A stretch of DNA of 64,000 nucleotides from Rehmannia glutinosa (lineage: Eukaryota > Streptophyta > Magnoliopsida > Lamiales > Orobanchaceae), in contig CM071930.1 of NCBI GenBank assembly GCA_016081115.2, positions 27,853,641 through 27,917,640 of the forward strand, given 5' to 3'. Positions within the stretch are counted from its first letter, which is position 1. Each line of letters starts with the position of its first letter. A program made the position numbers and the translations under genes. Shown here in pieces: positions 32,464-44,015 of the stretch. The notes below the pieces were generated by a model. The model worked only from the letters and a program-made list of their open reading frames with translations. It ran no database searches and was not told the origin of the DNA.

Positions 32464-35400
32464 ATGATCATCCTTAGTTGGAATTGTCGTAGGTTGGGCC
32501 ACCCTCAGGCAATTCCAGTCCTATGTGACTTGGTGAAAGCCCACAAACATGATATCATCATTCTATTTGAAACCTTGTCACACGCAAATAAAGTGGAACA
32601 AATTCGAGTTAGATTGAAATTCGACAACATGTTTTCTGTAGATAAGATTGGTCGTAGTACAGGTATTTGTGTTCTATGGAAAATAAGTAATTCTTGCTCA
32701 CTTTTTGGATACTCCCGCAATCATGTGGATATGTAAGTATTGGAGAATAATGGGTTAAAATGGAGACTTACTGGCTTTTATGGTTTTCCAGAGAGGAACA
32801 AACGAAGAGAATCATGGAACTTACTTAGACGTCTTCATAGTCTTTGTAATCTTCCTTGGTGCTGTATTGGGGATTTTAATAACCTTGTACATCCATTGGA
32901 AAAAAATGGTCGAGTTGATCATCCGAGCTGGTTATTTAAAGGTTTTCGCGAAGCTGTTGACGATTGTAACTTATCTGATATTCCTATTATTAGACATCAA
33001 TTTACATGGGAGGCAAGGAAAGGTACAGTTGATGCCATTGAGGAAAGACTTGACAGAGCACTTGCTTCTTCACAATGGCTGTCAATTATTCTAGATGTAA
33101 GATTACTTAATCTCAGTGCTCCTATCTCGGATCATTCATCAATTATACTTACATACGTTGGCACCTATTCACAAGGTTGAGCATAAACCTTTTAGATTTG
33201 AAAACAAATGCTTCTCAGAACCAGATCTGAAGGACAATGTTGTTGAGAGTTGGAATTTCACTTCTTCAGATCAACAAATCACGAACAGACTTAAAGTTTG
33301 CGCAGCTAGACTTCATACGCGGGGTAGGAGGAAAATTAATAACTTCAATAAAGAGTTGGCCGAACTCCATAAAGAGATTGACTACTATCGAAAAATGGAT
33401 GACATCACTTCAGTGAATCGATACAAAGAAGAGAAGGACAAATATTCTGATTTGTTGATAATAGAAGAAGCCCATTGGCAACAAAGAGCAAAAACCTTTT
33501 GGTTATGAGATGGAGATTCCAATACTAAATTTTTCCACGCAGCCGCTGCTTCTAGGAATAATACTAACAAAATAGTAGGACTTCAAGATAGTAATAGAGT
33601 GTGGCATGATAATGAAGTAGTACTGGGCAGCATTGCGGTTGACTATTTTCGGACTTATTTTATGTGGGGAATTATATCCAAGGGATGTCGCTGAACGACA
33701 TTGCACCAAAAGTTTCCGAGGAGCACAATGAATTTTTGGCACGTCCATTTTCCAAAGATGAGTTTAAAGAGGCGGTGTTTTCAATGCATCCGGATAAATC
33801 TCCTGGACCAGATGGCTTTAATCCATCGTTTTATCAACGATTTTGGGACCTAATTGGCGAAGCTGTATTTTAGGCTGGAACAACATGCTTGTGCAATCTA
33901 AGGCTCCCCCCGGACTTGCGGATACAAACATAATCCTAATACCAAAATGCTAAAGTCCACGGACTATGAAGGATTTAAGGTTAATTTCTCTGTGTAATAT
34001 TTTATACAAAATTCTATCTAAAGTGATTGCCAATAGGATGAAAGCAATTCTGCCACATATTGTATCTGAGGCTCAGTCAGCATTTATCAAAGGCAGAAGC
34101 ATCATTGATAATGTACTTGTGTCTTTTGAAATCATGCATCACATGAAGAGGAAAACTAAAGGAAAGAAAGGGATGACTGCCTTGAAAATTGACATTAGCA
34201 AGGCATATGTTAATCGATTTCGGGGTTCTTAGAGAAAATCCTCATTAAGTTGGGTTTCGAGCTCCAATGGGTTAAAATGATCATGATGTGTGTCAAGACA
34301 GTCTCCTACTCTGTTGTGGTTAATGATAATTTTGTTGGTCCAATTACCCCTCAATGTGGAATCCGGAAAGGGGACCCTCTATCCCCTTATCTGTTCATTT
34401 TATGTGCTGAGGGATTGATAGCCATGCTCCGACAAGCGGAACTGAAAGGACGAATTCATGGCATAAAAATCTGTCATGGTGCCCCCTCGATTTCTCATAT
34501 TTTGTTTGCGGATGACAACTATTTATCTTTCTCAACCACTAAAGAGGAGACGCAACATGTCAAACAACATTTGGAACAATACGAGAACATCTCAGGACAA
34601 GCTATTAATTTTCAAAAATCAAATATCACATTCAGTTCTAATGTGACTATAGATCAGCAACAGAAGATTGCAAATATTTTAGGGGTGCAACATCAGGTGC
34701 AACCAGGAAAGTATCTTGGTCTTCCATATCTAAGTGGGAGAAGAAAATGGGAAATTTTTGGCCATTCGTCATAATTTATGGTCCCACCTGCAGAAATGAA
34801 AAGATAAACCACTCTCAAAAGCAGGTAAGTGTGTTCTTATTAAATTAGTTGCTCAAGCAGTTCCAGCTTATTGTATGAGTGCTTTTCTGCTTCCAATATC
34901 TCTGAGAGATGAACTACAGAAGATGATAAATTCCTTTTGGTGGGGTTCACGCAAGGATGGAAAATGAAGTATTAATTGGCTCTCATGGGACAAAATGTGT
35001 GCATCGAAGGAAGCCGGGGGACTTGATTTTAGAGAATTCCACTTCTTCAACCTAGCTATGCTGGCGAAGCTTGGTTGGGAAATATTTTCCGACCCAGATA
35101 CTCTTATTTGCAGAATACTCAAAGTTAAATACTTCCCTGATGGGGCTTTTCTTAATTCAGAACTTGGAGCTAATCCAAGCTTTACGTGGCGTAGTATCTG
35201 GAGCTCTAGGCATGTGCTTAGGATGGGGATAAGATGGAAAATTGGGAATGGTAGCTCAATTAGAGTTTGGAACACACCTTGGCTACGTGATTTGATGTTT
35301 ACGATAAGCACACCACAAGTTGAAGGGCTGGAGGATTTAAAAGTAAGTGATCGTCTCATCCCAGGCTTACCTGAATGGGATATCCAATTAATTGAAGATC

Positions 35401-36372
35401 TTTTCTGGGATAGAGATGTGGGAGAAATTCTGAAAATACCACTAGGTGTTGTTGGGAACGAGGATAAATTGATATGGCACTACTCTAAAACATGAACATA
35501 TTCAGTTAGAACAAGGTACAAAAAGCTGGTGGAATCACTTTTAAATACTGAATATGGCTGTAGTGGGGATTGGAACCTAAAGATTCCCCCTAAAATAAAA
35601 TTTTCTATATGGAGAGCTTGTAGAGGGTGTCTCCCAACAAGAACAAATCTAGGGGGAAAGGACTTAATGTATAGCAAACTTGTGCTTTTTGTGAATCACA
35701 ACTTGAAAATAATTGACATTTATTCATTTCATGCAAATTTGTTGTAGATTGTTGGAGAGAAGCTCGGTTGCTGGCCATGGTTAATCAAGCTAGTAATGCA
35801 GAATCTTTTCAAGAATGGCTCTTTTCCAGGTTGAAAGATTTACAACCATTAGCAGCCTCTAGAATGTGTTTGATCCTATTGTATATTTGGAAACAACGAA
35901 ATTCAAAGATCTGGAACAATTCTTTTATGAATGCTAAAACCATGGTGTTCCAAGCTCTTTCATATCTCACTGATTGGCATGCAACCCAAGCCAAGAAGAA
36001 CGAGAGTGAATATTGTACCTGTTTGTGTGATGCTTGGCATGTTCCACCATCTACAGTGCATAAATGTTGATTGATGCTGCATTCTTCAAGGAGCAAAATA
36101 AATATGGTATTGGTAAGAGCTTGAGGAATGATAAAAGGGATATAGTGGCTCGTAGGTCCAGTTGGTCTTATGGGAATATAAATGTGTTGGAAGGTGAAGG
36201 CATCGGATTTCTAGGACTTAAATGGGTTAAAAGTAGGGGCCTTTCAAGAGTGGTGTTTGAATTAGATGCTAAAGGAGTAGTGGACGCACTCAAAAAGCAT
36301 GATTCAGATATTTCAGAATTTGGAGGTATCATTCGCAATTGTGTTGATATTCTTGATTCGAAACCTTGCTTT
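32464..36372 (+). pseudogene. LINE ORF2: endonuclease, reverse transcriptase, start of RNase H
   Basis: The ATG at 32464 overlaps the end of ORF1, as is usual in plant LINEs. Endonuclease motifs WNCRRLG, IGDFN (about 32870) and SDHSS (about 33125) lie in 32464-33180. The linker (DGDSNTKFFHA) is preceded by an in-frame stop near 33507. RT begins with MHPDKSPGPDGFNPSFYQ (about 33785). It continues through AQSAFIKGRSIIDNV, QCGIRKGDPLSPYLF and the catalytic FADD (about 34504). A CxxC/H-type zf-RVT region follows (35500-35750). RNase H starts near 36060 and runs to VFELDAKGVVDAL. At least six stops or frame shifts inactivate it. The rest of RNase H is at 44016-44165. Confidence 0.9.
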
Positions 36373-37092
36373 TGTTAGATAAATGTTTTTATCAAGATTT
36401 TGATGATTTTGTTTTAATAAGATTTTATACCAAAACAATGTTTTTATATGTTGTCCAAATACTCCTAAATGATTTAAAATGTTTTTACTAATTTTTGGAG
36501 TATTTCTTAGAGTTTTTAATTTGATAAAAATTGGACAACACTTTTGATGGTTTTGTTTAAATTGGTTTTTATACCAAAACTATGTTTATAAATGTTGTCT
36601 AAATACTCCCAAATGATTTAAAATGTTTTTACTAATTTTTTGGAGTATTTCTTGAAGTTTATTTTTGAAAAAAATCGGACAACATTTCAAAGGGGAGGTC
36701 GACCATAGGTTGCCCAAACGGTCGACATGTACCTGTAGATAAGAAAACACGAACAGTAACTTACGGACTTGAAAATGGACCAGGGGGGCCGGTCGGGAGG
36801 GCCGACCGGCCGCACCCGGGCGACCGGGTCGAACCCTCCGACCGGTCGCACCCCCGCAACCCCTACCTACGGATCACACTATTTTTTAAAAAATCGAAAT
36901 CTTCAACAGTGGCAACCGGTCGCCCTATGTTATTTTTTTGACAAAGAAAATTCCAATGATTTGCAACTCTGTGACAACAAGATTTGCTTTTCAATTTTGT
37001 ACAATATTTCTACATCTTGTGATCTTCTTTTTGTAGAAAAAAGTGAAGATAGAGGAGCCTATGTTGGGAGCCTATGTTGGTGAAGACTTCCC

Positions 37093-37100
37093 TATAAATA
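37093..37100 (+). promoter_or_regulatory. TATA box of the Copia LTR (copy A)
   Basis: TATAAATA precedes GAGG. The same box is found at 43288 (copy B), 59518 (copy C, minus strand) and 63500 (copy D). Transcription should begin about 30 bp downstream. Confidence 0.8.
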
Positions 37101-37336
37101 GAGGATAAATTGAAGACACAAAAAACAACAACACAAGCAAGTACACAACAAGAAATCTGCAAATTTCCAAGCTTTCATATTCAACACTCTTGTTGTATTT
37201 ATAGCCTAAGTATTTCACTTTCACATCTTGAGGTCTAGGCTATTCTTGATTACAATTTGCACTTAAATTGTAATATTCATTATTGAGTTGTAATCTTGAT
37301 TTTTGGTTATCATTCAAACACAAGATATCCTTGTGA

Positions 37337-37597
37337 GTGTTCTTGTGGTAAGAACACACTTGGATGATCTAGGTGATAGGTGCAAGAAGATTGTGGTGAT
37401 CTTCTTGTTGAGGTGTTGAAGAATTTGGTATTCTTCAAGGTTGAAGATTGTGGTAATCTTCACAAGGTGCCGTTGAAGGAAGATTGTGGTAATCTTCAAA
37501 GGGAGATTGTGGTAATCTTCAAAGGTGGTGTTGAAGAAGAGTGTGGTGCTCTTCAAGGTGTTGTAAGTTGAATTTGTATTAATTGTGGTAATTAATA
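37337..37597 (+). other. Array of eight GTGGT-loop hairpins in LTR copy A
   Basis: Eight consecutive inverted repeats have a 5-nt loop. Stems start at 37337 (GTGTTCTT), 37383 (CAAGAAGATT), 37416 (TTGAAGAAT), 37442 (TGAAGATT), 37479 (GAAGATT), 37502 (GGAGATT), 37536 (GAAGAGT) and 37577 (TATTAATT). Each pairs with its complement, allowing a few G-U pairs. The loop is GTGGT in seven and TTGGT in the third. The array lies about 210-470 nt downstream of the expected start site. The last 3' arm overlaps AATAAA. Open frames across it are incidental. Confidence 0.9.
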
Positions 37598-37599
37598 AA
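37594..37599 (+). terminator. Poly(A) signal AATAAA of the LTR
   Basis: AATAAA lies directly after the hairpin array and overlaps the 3' arm of the eighth hairpin. It would end R in the 3' LTR. It is conserved in copy B (about 43789). Confidence 0.7.
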
Positions 37600-37812
37600 A
37601 TTCTTTTTCTTTTTGAAATCCATCCCGGATATACTGGGGTGGTAGAGGATTAGGCCCTAGGTGGGTTGAACCTCTTTAAATCGACGCGTGTTGTTTACTT
37701 CCCGCACCTTTATTATTGTCTTGGCGTAATTGTTTGAAAAAAGGGCGAAATAGAAAAGATGGAGATAATCTATTCACCCCCTCAAGATTATCGTAGCCAC
37801 TTGACTTACAAG

Positions 37813-37825
37813 TGGTATCAAAGCC
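37813..37825 (+). other. Copia primer-binding site
   Basis: TGGTATCAAAGCC lies two bases after the LTR end. It matches the Met-tRNA type except for one base. Confidence 0.85.
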
Positions 37826-37917
37826 AAACTCATTGGCAAGCTCGTTCCACATCGCGAGTAAAGAGGAACGATCATCGGCTCTAACGAAGTCTACCTTACC
37901 GCGCCTCCACCACCAAG

Positions 37918-39261
37918 CCACCACTATTTGATTCCAAATATTATATATTTTGGAAAGAAAGAATGGAATGCTATCTACAAAGTTGCGGGTTCGATATTTG
38001 GAACACGGTCGTAAATGAAGAATCCATTCTGATGATGGACACACCACACACCTCCAAAGGACTCAAAGAGCTCAATGATGAAGAGAAGAAAATCATCTCC
38101 TTAAATGGTAAAGCTCTTAATATTTTGTATTGTTCACTTACCATTTTGGAATATGATCATATTGTAGGAATTAAATCGGCACATGAAGTATGGAGAAAAT
38201 TAGAAGAAGTATATGCAAATGAAAGGAGCCACTCAAAAGCATCTACTTCTCAAATGGATACAAACCCAACTTGGGATGAGCTTCCTACAACTTCCGACGT
38301 CGATGAAAACGAACGATGTCTTATGGGCTTCGAAGAAGAAAACGAGGTAAGTTCAAAACCCTCCACTTCTTATGATAATGAATTACAAAATGATTATAGT
38401 GATTTGCAAAATGATTTTGATGAACTTCAAAATGAATTCCAAAGCTTACTTGTTAAATATAAAAATTTGAAAAAGGAATTCAATATTTTGAAAATTGATA
38501 AGGATAATTTATTTTCCTCTTATGAATCACTTTCATGTGATCACACCAGCACACTTGATAAGGTTAGAAACCTTGAAAAAGAAAATAGTACTCTTGTTGA
38601 GGATATTAATTGCATGAAAAATGATTTATCAAAATCCAACTTGAGTACCGATAAAATGACTGATATTATTAATGTTCATAGTTGTGATAATTTGAAAGAA
38701 GGACTTGATCATAAGCCTAGTGTTGTTAATTATGTGAAAAGAAATCAAGTCCCTATGCATGTTGGTCATTATGCTCCCAAAATTACTACTTGTTTTTATT
38801 GTGGTAAAACGGGTCACACGGTTAATACTTGTCGGACTAGAAATAGCTCTAATTATTATTGGAGACCTAAAAGTCTCAAAGCTAATTCCAAAGGACCCAA
38901 ACACTTGAGGGTACCACAAAACAATGTCATATTAGGTACCCGGCGTAATAATAAAGGAAAATTCATACCGCCAAGAAGATATCAAATGCCCGTGTCATTT
39001 GATCAAAGGAGAATACACCATCACGATAAATTTTCAAGAAGAGGATATAATCAAAAATGGGAAGTACATAATCCTTGGAAATGACAAAGTCATCATCAAC
39101 AAGATGATTTTCAAAGAAGAAGACACTATCAAAAATGGGAAGGACAAAACTCTAGAAATGGGCAAAATTGGAGAAGGCATCATCAACAAGATGATTTCTC
39201 AAGAGGAAGATACTACCAACAAAGGGAGACACAACCCGTGTGGAAATGGCGAAATTGGTAA
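37918..39261 (+). pseudogene. Copia gag (UBN2/DUF4219-type with CCHC knuckle), one internal stop
   Basis: The frame is open from at least 37918 (FDSKYYIFWKERMECYL, the N-terminal signature of plant Copia Gag); the true start is not clear. ALNILYCSLT and HEVWRKLEEVY follow. Residues about 140-235 after M37963 are heptad-like and Asn/Glu/Leu-rich, a probable coiled coil. The zinc knuckle C-F-Y-C-G-K-T-G-H-T-V-N-T-C (C-x2-C-x4-H-x4-C, about 38791-38832) is intact. The tail has repeated HHQQDDF-type basic/aromatic units. A TGA at 39082-39084 interrupts the frame, which continues in register to a TAA at 39259-39261. Gag forms the virus-like particle and packages element RNA. Except for this stop it looks preserved, in contrast to pol. 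Confidence 0.85.
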
Positions 39262-40189
39262 ACCGTATCTCTCCATTTAAATATGCATTTTATTTTGTTA
39301 ATTATGCATGTTTTTATTTGTGCAAAAGAGTTTTCAAATATTTTTTTTAAATTGAGGTCTTCAATATATATTTGTGTTTTTAAAATATTTTGAAAAGGAG
39401 ACCTTGTATGATGATTTTATAAACTTTTGTGTTTTTCTTAGAACTTGTATGTTCATTATCTCTTATGAATTTTTAAAGCATAATATAATTGTGATATCTT
39501 TTATTGCTTTAGCCTACACTTCTATTACTATGTTTTTGGGCAAAATTTGTTTTAAGAATTGTGTAGGATTTATATATCTTCATCAATGGTTATCTACTCA
39601 TTATTTAGAGAGACATAAACTATCGAGGTACGTTCTTCATTGTTATTCATCTCATAGACTCGATATATGTATTGACATGTGCCTATGTGCTTGTTTTTCA
39701 TAGTATTTCATACAAGTGCCATTAAGAGGATTTTTTGAAAGGCACTATTCGATAATTGATTGCACATATTTGCTTTGTCAACCCTTGTTCAAATACTTCT
39801 TTTAAATGAGGTCTCAACTAAATGCTATCGGATTTTCAAATTTCAAAAGAGACCTTTTATAGCTTTCTTAAGCTTATTTGAACTTGCATGATTTATTAGA
39901 CTCTTGATGATATTCTAAATGCATAGTATGTGTTCCTTGCTTCATGGTCTATATATGTAGTGTCTATTTCTACTATGCCCTTATGCAAGATATTTTGTAA
40001 TTGATGATTGAGGCATGTTTTTTTACACTTGGGCTATTTTTCTCTTGATTATATAAGCGATGCCGTTAATGAGTTTGTTAAGTTGTGTAGATAAGAAATG
40101 AAATACTCCAAATATTAGTTACCTCAAAATATTTGGATGTAAATGTTCTATTATGAACACCTTAGATCAATTGGATGCCCTATGATGAT
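39262..40189 (+). other. Copia interior where protease and integrase should be
   Basis: AT-rich and without protease (D-S/T-G) or integrase (D-D-E) motifs. About 0.9 kb replaces what would normally be over 2 kb, so most of pro-int is deleted. Confidence 0.6.
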
Positions 40190-41210
40190 AGTGATGAAGA
40201 AGACAAAAAGGGTATTCCGGAACAAACTCGATGACCAAAGCAACATTGGTCGAACTAAGGCAAGGTTAGTAGCTCGAAGGTATTTTCAAGAAGAAAGTAA
40301 TTGATTTTGATGTAACATTTGCACTCATAGCACATTTAGTAGCTATTTGCATTTTACTTGCCCATTCTTGTTTTAAGAAAATTTCAAACTTTACCAAATG
40401 GATGTTAAATCCAATTTTCTCAATGGTTTTATTCAAGAAGAATCTATATAAAACAACCTCCGGGTTTTAAAATTTTTTAGGCCAAATAATTTTTATAAAA
40501 GGCCTTATATGGTTTAAAACAAGTACCCCGTGTATGGTTTGATAGACTTATCTATTTTTGCTAAATGGTTTTACAAGAGGTAAAGTTGATGCTACTCTAC
40601 TTGTTTTTTGAAAGGGCAAGATTGCTTACTTATGCATATTTATGATTTTTTTTGTGCTACTAATGAATATTTGTGCAAGATATCTTTCTTAGTTGATGCA
40701 AGGTGAACTTGAGATGAGCATGTTGGGTGAGCTCAAATTCTTCTTTGAACTTCAAGTTAAACAATGCTAAGAAGGTGGTTGTACTCAACAAAAGAAGAAG
40801 TGAGGCATTGAAAAAGGAAGAACCATCTCAACTTCTATGGCTACCAATGTAAAAATTGACAAAGGTTGAGGAAGGCATGTTGAGTGACAAACAAGTTCGA
40901 GGTACGTCTTCTTTTATTATTCAAATAGACTCGACATTCCATATACCTTATGTCTATATGCTCGACTTCAAAAACTATCCCAACAAATCTCACTAAAGTG
41001 CCGTTACAAGAAATTTTCAAATATTTGAAAGGCACTTCTTATTATGACTTGTATATCCAAAGTATTAAAACGTTCTTATTTTTCCGGGATAACAAGTTCG
41101 GTGTTTACATTTATCAAAATATGGTTCGTCATAATCGAACTAAACATATTGAGATTCGATATCTTTTTCTAAGGGATTGCATTTTTAACAAAAACTTGAG
41201 ATGTGTTTAA
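40190..41210 (+). pseudogene. Copia RT/RNase H remnants
   Basis: Fragments in several frames match Copia RT: a KARLVA-like stretch at about 40260, MDVKSNFLNGFIQEES at about 40399, and PPGF at about 40455. A YGL-like stretch is near 40535. RNase H-end motifs (RHNRTKHIEIRYLFLRD) are at about 41128. Stops and shifts are dense, so no enzyme is made. The minus-strand copy at 61440-61660 preserves the last part better. Confidence 0.75.
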
Positions 41211-42573
41211 TTCCGTCTCAAGGATAACTCGCATGAACTTTTTAATCGTTTATCCGTAGAGTCTTTCACCTCATCTCGAGCTTGATTATGACATAATGTA
41301 TATTAAATGAGGTCTATATTTGCATTTTGCACGTTTTAAAACTTAGGGGCGAAAAATCGGATTTTTGGTTGAAAATTCGGATTTTGGAAATTTTATCAAA
41401 ACAGTGAAATTTGAAGAGGTTGAGGGCAACCGGTCGCCCTCAACGTCGACATTGGCCGCCCTCAACAATGACCGGTCGCTCGTCAACAAATTTTGGTTAA
41501 ATTGATTCTGTCTTGATTTCGACCATTGTGGCTTATTTTGTCTATTTTTCGTCCCCTTCGCCAAATACACTAAAATTTCACTTCAAATGTATTTTCTTGT
41601 ATATGTTTCATTTTTTGGACTTCATTAAGCTCGATTATCATCATCATTGCTCATCTTTATCGAATAAATGGTAAGAATTCTACTCCATTTGCTCAATTGG
41701 GTTGAACCCTTGAGATTTTGACTTATTTGCAAAATTCTTGATGCTAGTTTCATATGAATGTGATGAGCTTAATATTTATGATGTATTGAATGTTGTTTGA
41801 ACTGAATTGGTGATGAATTTTTTTGGCTTAAATGAATATCAAAGGCGTTATATACTTCTAGTTTTATTCAACGCACGCCAAGTGTTCGACAAAATGTTTC
41901 AATGAAAAATTCATCACCTACGTGATTCTCTCGATTTGAAAAGTCATATAAGTTTATAGAGATCATGTTTTATCAATCAAATGAGCTTTTGCAAGTCAAT
42001 TGATCGACCTTTCCCTTTTACTTGGAATTTAAGCTTCAATTTTCAATAAGCTCGATAAATCGATAAATTTGCGCACTTTGATATGAATATATGATGTTTT
42101 TATCGTGCTAACATTCTTTTTGATGATTCCAAAGGGGGAGAAACAGGAAAAATGCTCATACGCTCAAAGAAGTGAAAATAAGCTTGCAAGAAAAGCTATA
42201 AGCTAGGGCTCTTGAAAGCCATAAGCTGTGAACAATGCTTAGTCCATTTGATGTATTGTGGACTTTTATGCTTGACTAATGATGTTTTGTGACAGGGGAA
42301 GCTTATAAGCTCATGGAATTCAAGCTTATGTTGTGAAAGCTAAGCTTTTAGCTTTTAGTTGTTGCTTGTATACTTGTTCTTTATATGCATGTTGATAGGG
42401 GGAGCTTGTGCAAAAATGATTTTTGAAAAATCTTTGCTCCTATCCTTGTGTGCTTGTACTTATGATGTATCTTGTTTGTAATTGATTAATGTTTTAAGAT
42501 CGGAAAATTTGTTTTGTTTTAAAATCGACCTTCTAAAATTGTTTTGGTTTGTAATCATCAAAAAGGGGGAGTT
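41211..42573 (+). other. Copia 3' untranslated region with polypurine tracts
   Basis: There is no coding sequence. A GC-rich block at 41420-41490 carries GAGGGC-(8 nt)-GCCCTC around ACCGGTC, like the LTR U3 block. GGGGGAG tracts occur at about 42133, 42398 and 42565. The last, AAAAAGGGGGAGTT (42560-42573), abuts the 3' LTR and is the likely plus-strand primer. Confidence 0.75.
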
Positions 42574-44010
42574 TGTTAGATAAATGTTTTTATCAAGATT
42601 TTGATGATTTTGTTTTAATAAGATTTTATACCAAAACAATGTTTTTATATGTTGTCCAAATACTCCTAAATGATTTAAAATATTTTTACTAATTTTTGGA
42701 GTATTTCTTAGAGTTTTTAATTTGATAAAAATTGGACAACACTTTTGATGGTTTTGTTTAAATTGGTTTTTACACCAAAACTATGTTTATAAATGTTGTC
42801 TAAATACTCCCAAATGATTTAAAATATTTTTACTAATTTTTTGGAGTATTTCTTGAAGTTTATTTTTGAAAAAATCGGACAACATTTCAAAGGGGAGGTC
42901 GGCCGTCGCCGCCCAAATGGTCGACTGTGCACTGTAGATAAGAAAACACGAAAGCAGAACTTACGGACTTGAAAAATGGAGCAGGGGACCGGTCAGGGGA
43001 GGGCCGACCGGCCGCACCCTCGGGCGCCGGTCGAACCCCTCCGACCGGTCGCACCCCCGCAACCCCTACCTGGATCGCACTATTTTTTAAAACGGTCGAA
43101 ATCTTCAACAGGCAACGATCGCCCTATGTTATTTTTTGACAAACAAAATTCCAACCGTTGTAACTGTGACAGCAAGATTCGCTTTTCAATTTTGTACAAT
43201 ATTTCTACATCTTGTGATCTTCTTTTTGTAGACAAAAGTGAAGATAGAGGAGTCTATGTTGGGAGCCTATGTTGGTGAAGACTTCCCTATAAATAGAGGA
43301 TAAATTGAAGACACAAAAAACAACAACACAAGCAAATACACAACAAGAAATCTGCAAATTTCCAAGCTTTCATATTCAACACTCTTGTTGTATTTATAGC
43401 CTAAGTATTTCACTTTCACATCTTGAGGTCTAGGCTATTCTTGATTACAATTTGCACTCAAATTGTAATATTCATTATTGAGTTGTAATCTTGATTTTTG
43501 GTTATCATTCAAACACAAGATATCCTTGTGAGTGTTCTTGTGGTAAGAACACACTTGGATGATCTAGGTGATAGGTGCAAGAAGATTGTGGTGATCTTCT
43601 TATTGAGGTGTTGAAGAATTTGGTATTCTTCAAGGTTGAAGATTGTGGTAATCTTCACAAGGTGCCGTTGAAGGAAGATTGTGGTAATCTTCAAAGGGAG
43701 ATTGTGGTAATCTCCAAAGGTGGTGTTGATGAAGAGTGTGGTGCTCTTCAAGGTGTTGTAAGTTGAATTTGTATTAATTGTGGTAATTAATAAAATTCTT
43801 TTTCTTTTTGAAATCCATCCCGGATATACTGGGGTGGTAGAGGATTAGGCCCTAGGTGGGTTGAACCTCTTTAAATCGACGCGTGTTGTTTACTTCCCAC
43901 ACCTTTATTATTGTCTTGGCGTAATTGTTTCGAAAATGAGGGCGAAATCGAAAAGATGGAGATAATCTATTCACCCCCCCTCTAGATTATCGTAGCCACT
44001 TGGACTTACA
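42574..44010 (+). repeat. Copia LTR copy B (3' LTR)
   Basis: It is nearly identical to copy A. Differences cluster in the GC-rich U3 block (42975-43075). The same TATA, hairpin array and poly(A) signal are present. Confidence 0.93.
43532..43792 (+). other. GTGGT-loop hairpin array in LTR copy B
   Basis: The same eight hairpins as copy A. The sixth has GGAGATT paired with AATCTCC (full Watson-Crick), where copy A has AATCTTC (one G-U). Confidence 0.88.
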
Positions 44011-44015
44011 ACTTT

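Larger units (their letters stand above)
36373..37810 (+). repeat. Copia LTR copy A (5' LTR)
   Basis: The order is: two tandem dyad units of about 165 and 145 bp (36373-36685), a GC-rich block with GACCGGTC palindromes (36780-36860), a TATA box (37093), and the hairpin array (37337-37597) ending at the poly(A) signal (37594). U5 then runs to 37810. U3 is about 0.75 kb and R probably about 0.5 kb. Confidence 0.93.
36373..44010 (+). mobile_element. Copia-type LTR retrotransposon (7.6 kb), gag-bearing, pol decayed
   Basis: Two LTRs of 1,438 and 1,437 bp (36373-37810 and 42574-44010), both TG...CA, flank the element. The flanking pentamers GCTTT and ACTTT differ by one base. The LINE frame on either side shows that GCTTT was the target. 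There is a Met-tRNA primer site at 37813 and a polypurine tract at 42560. Only gag is near-complete. Protease and integrase are missing and RT/RNase H survive as fragments (40190-41210). The very similar LTRs suggest a fairly recent insertion of a non-autonomous copy. Confidence 0.93.

Noticed and set aside
37380..37571. Cys/Glu-rich 63-codon frame (and an 80-codon minus frame) repeated in each LTR
   Set aside because: The repetition is fully explained by the hairpin array; the frames have no separate coding signature.
37337..37597. CRISPR-like array
   Set aside because: Regular hairpins, but no identical repeats with unique spacers, and the context is a plant LTR.
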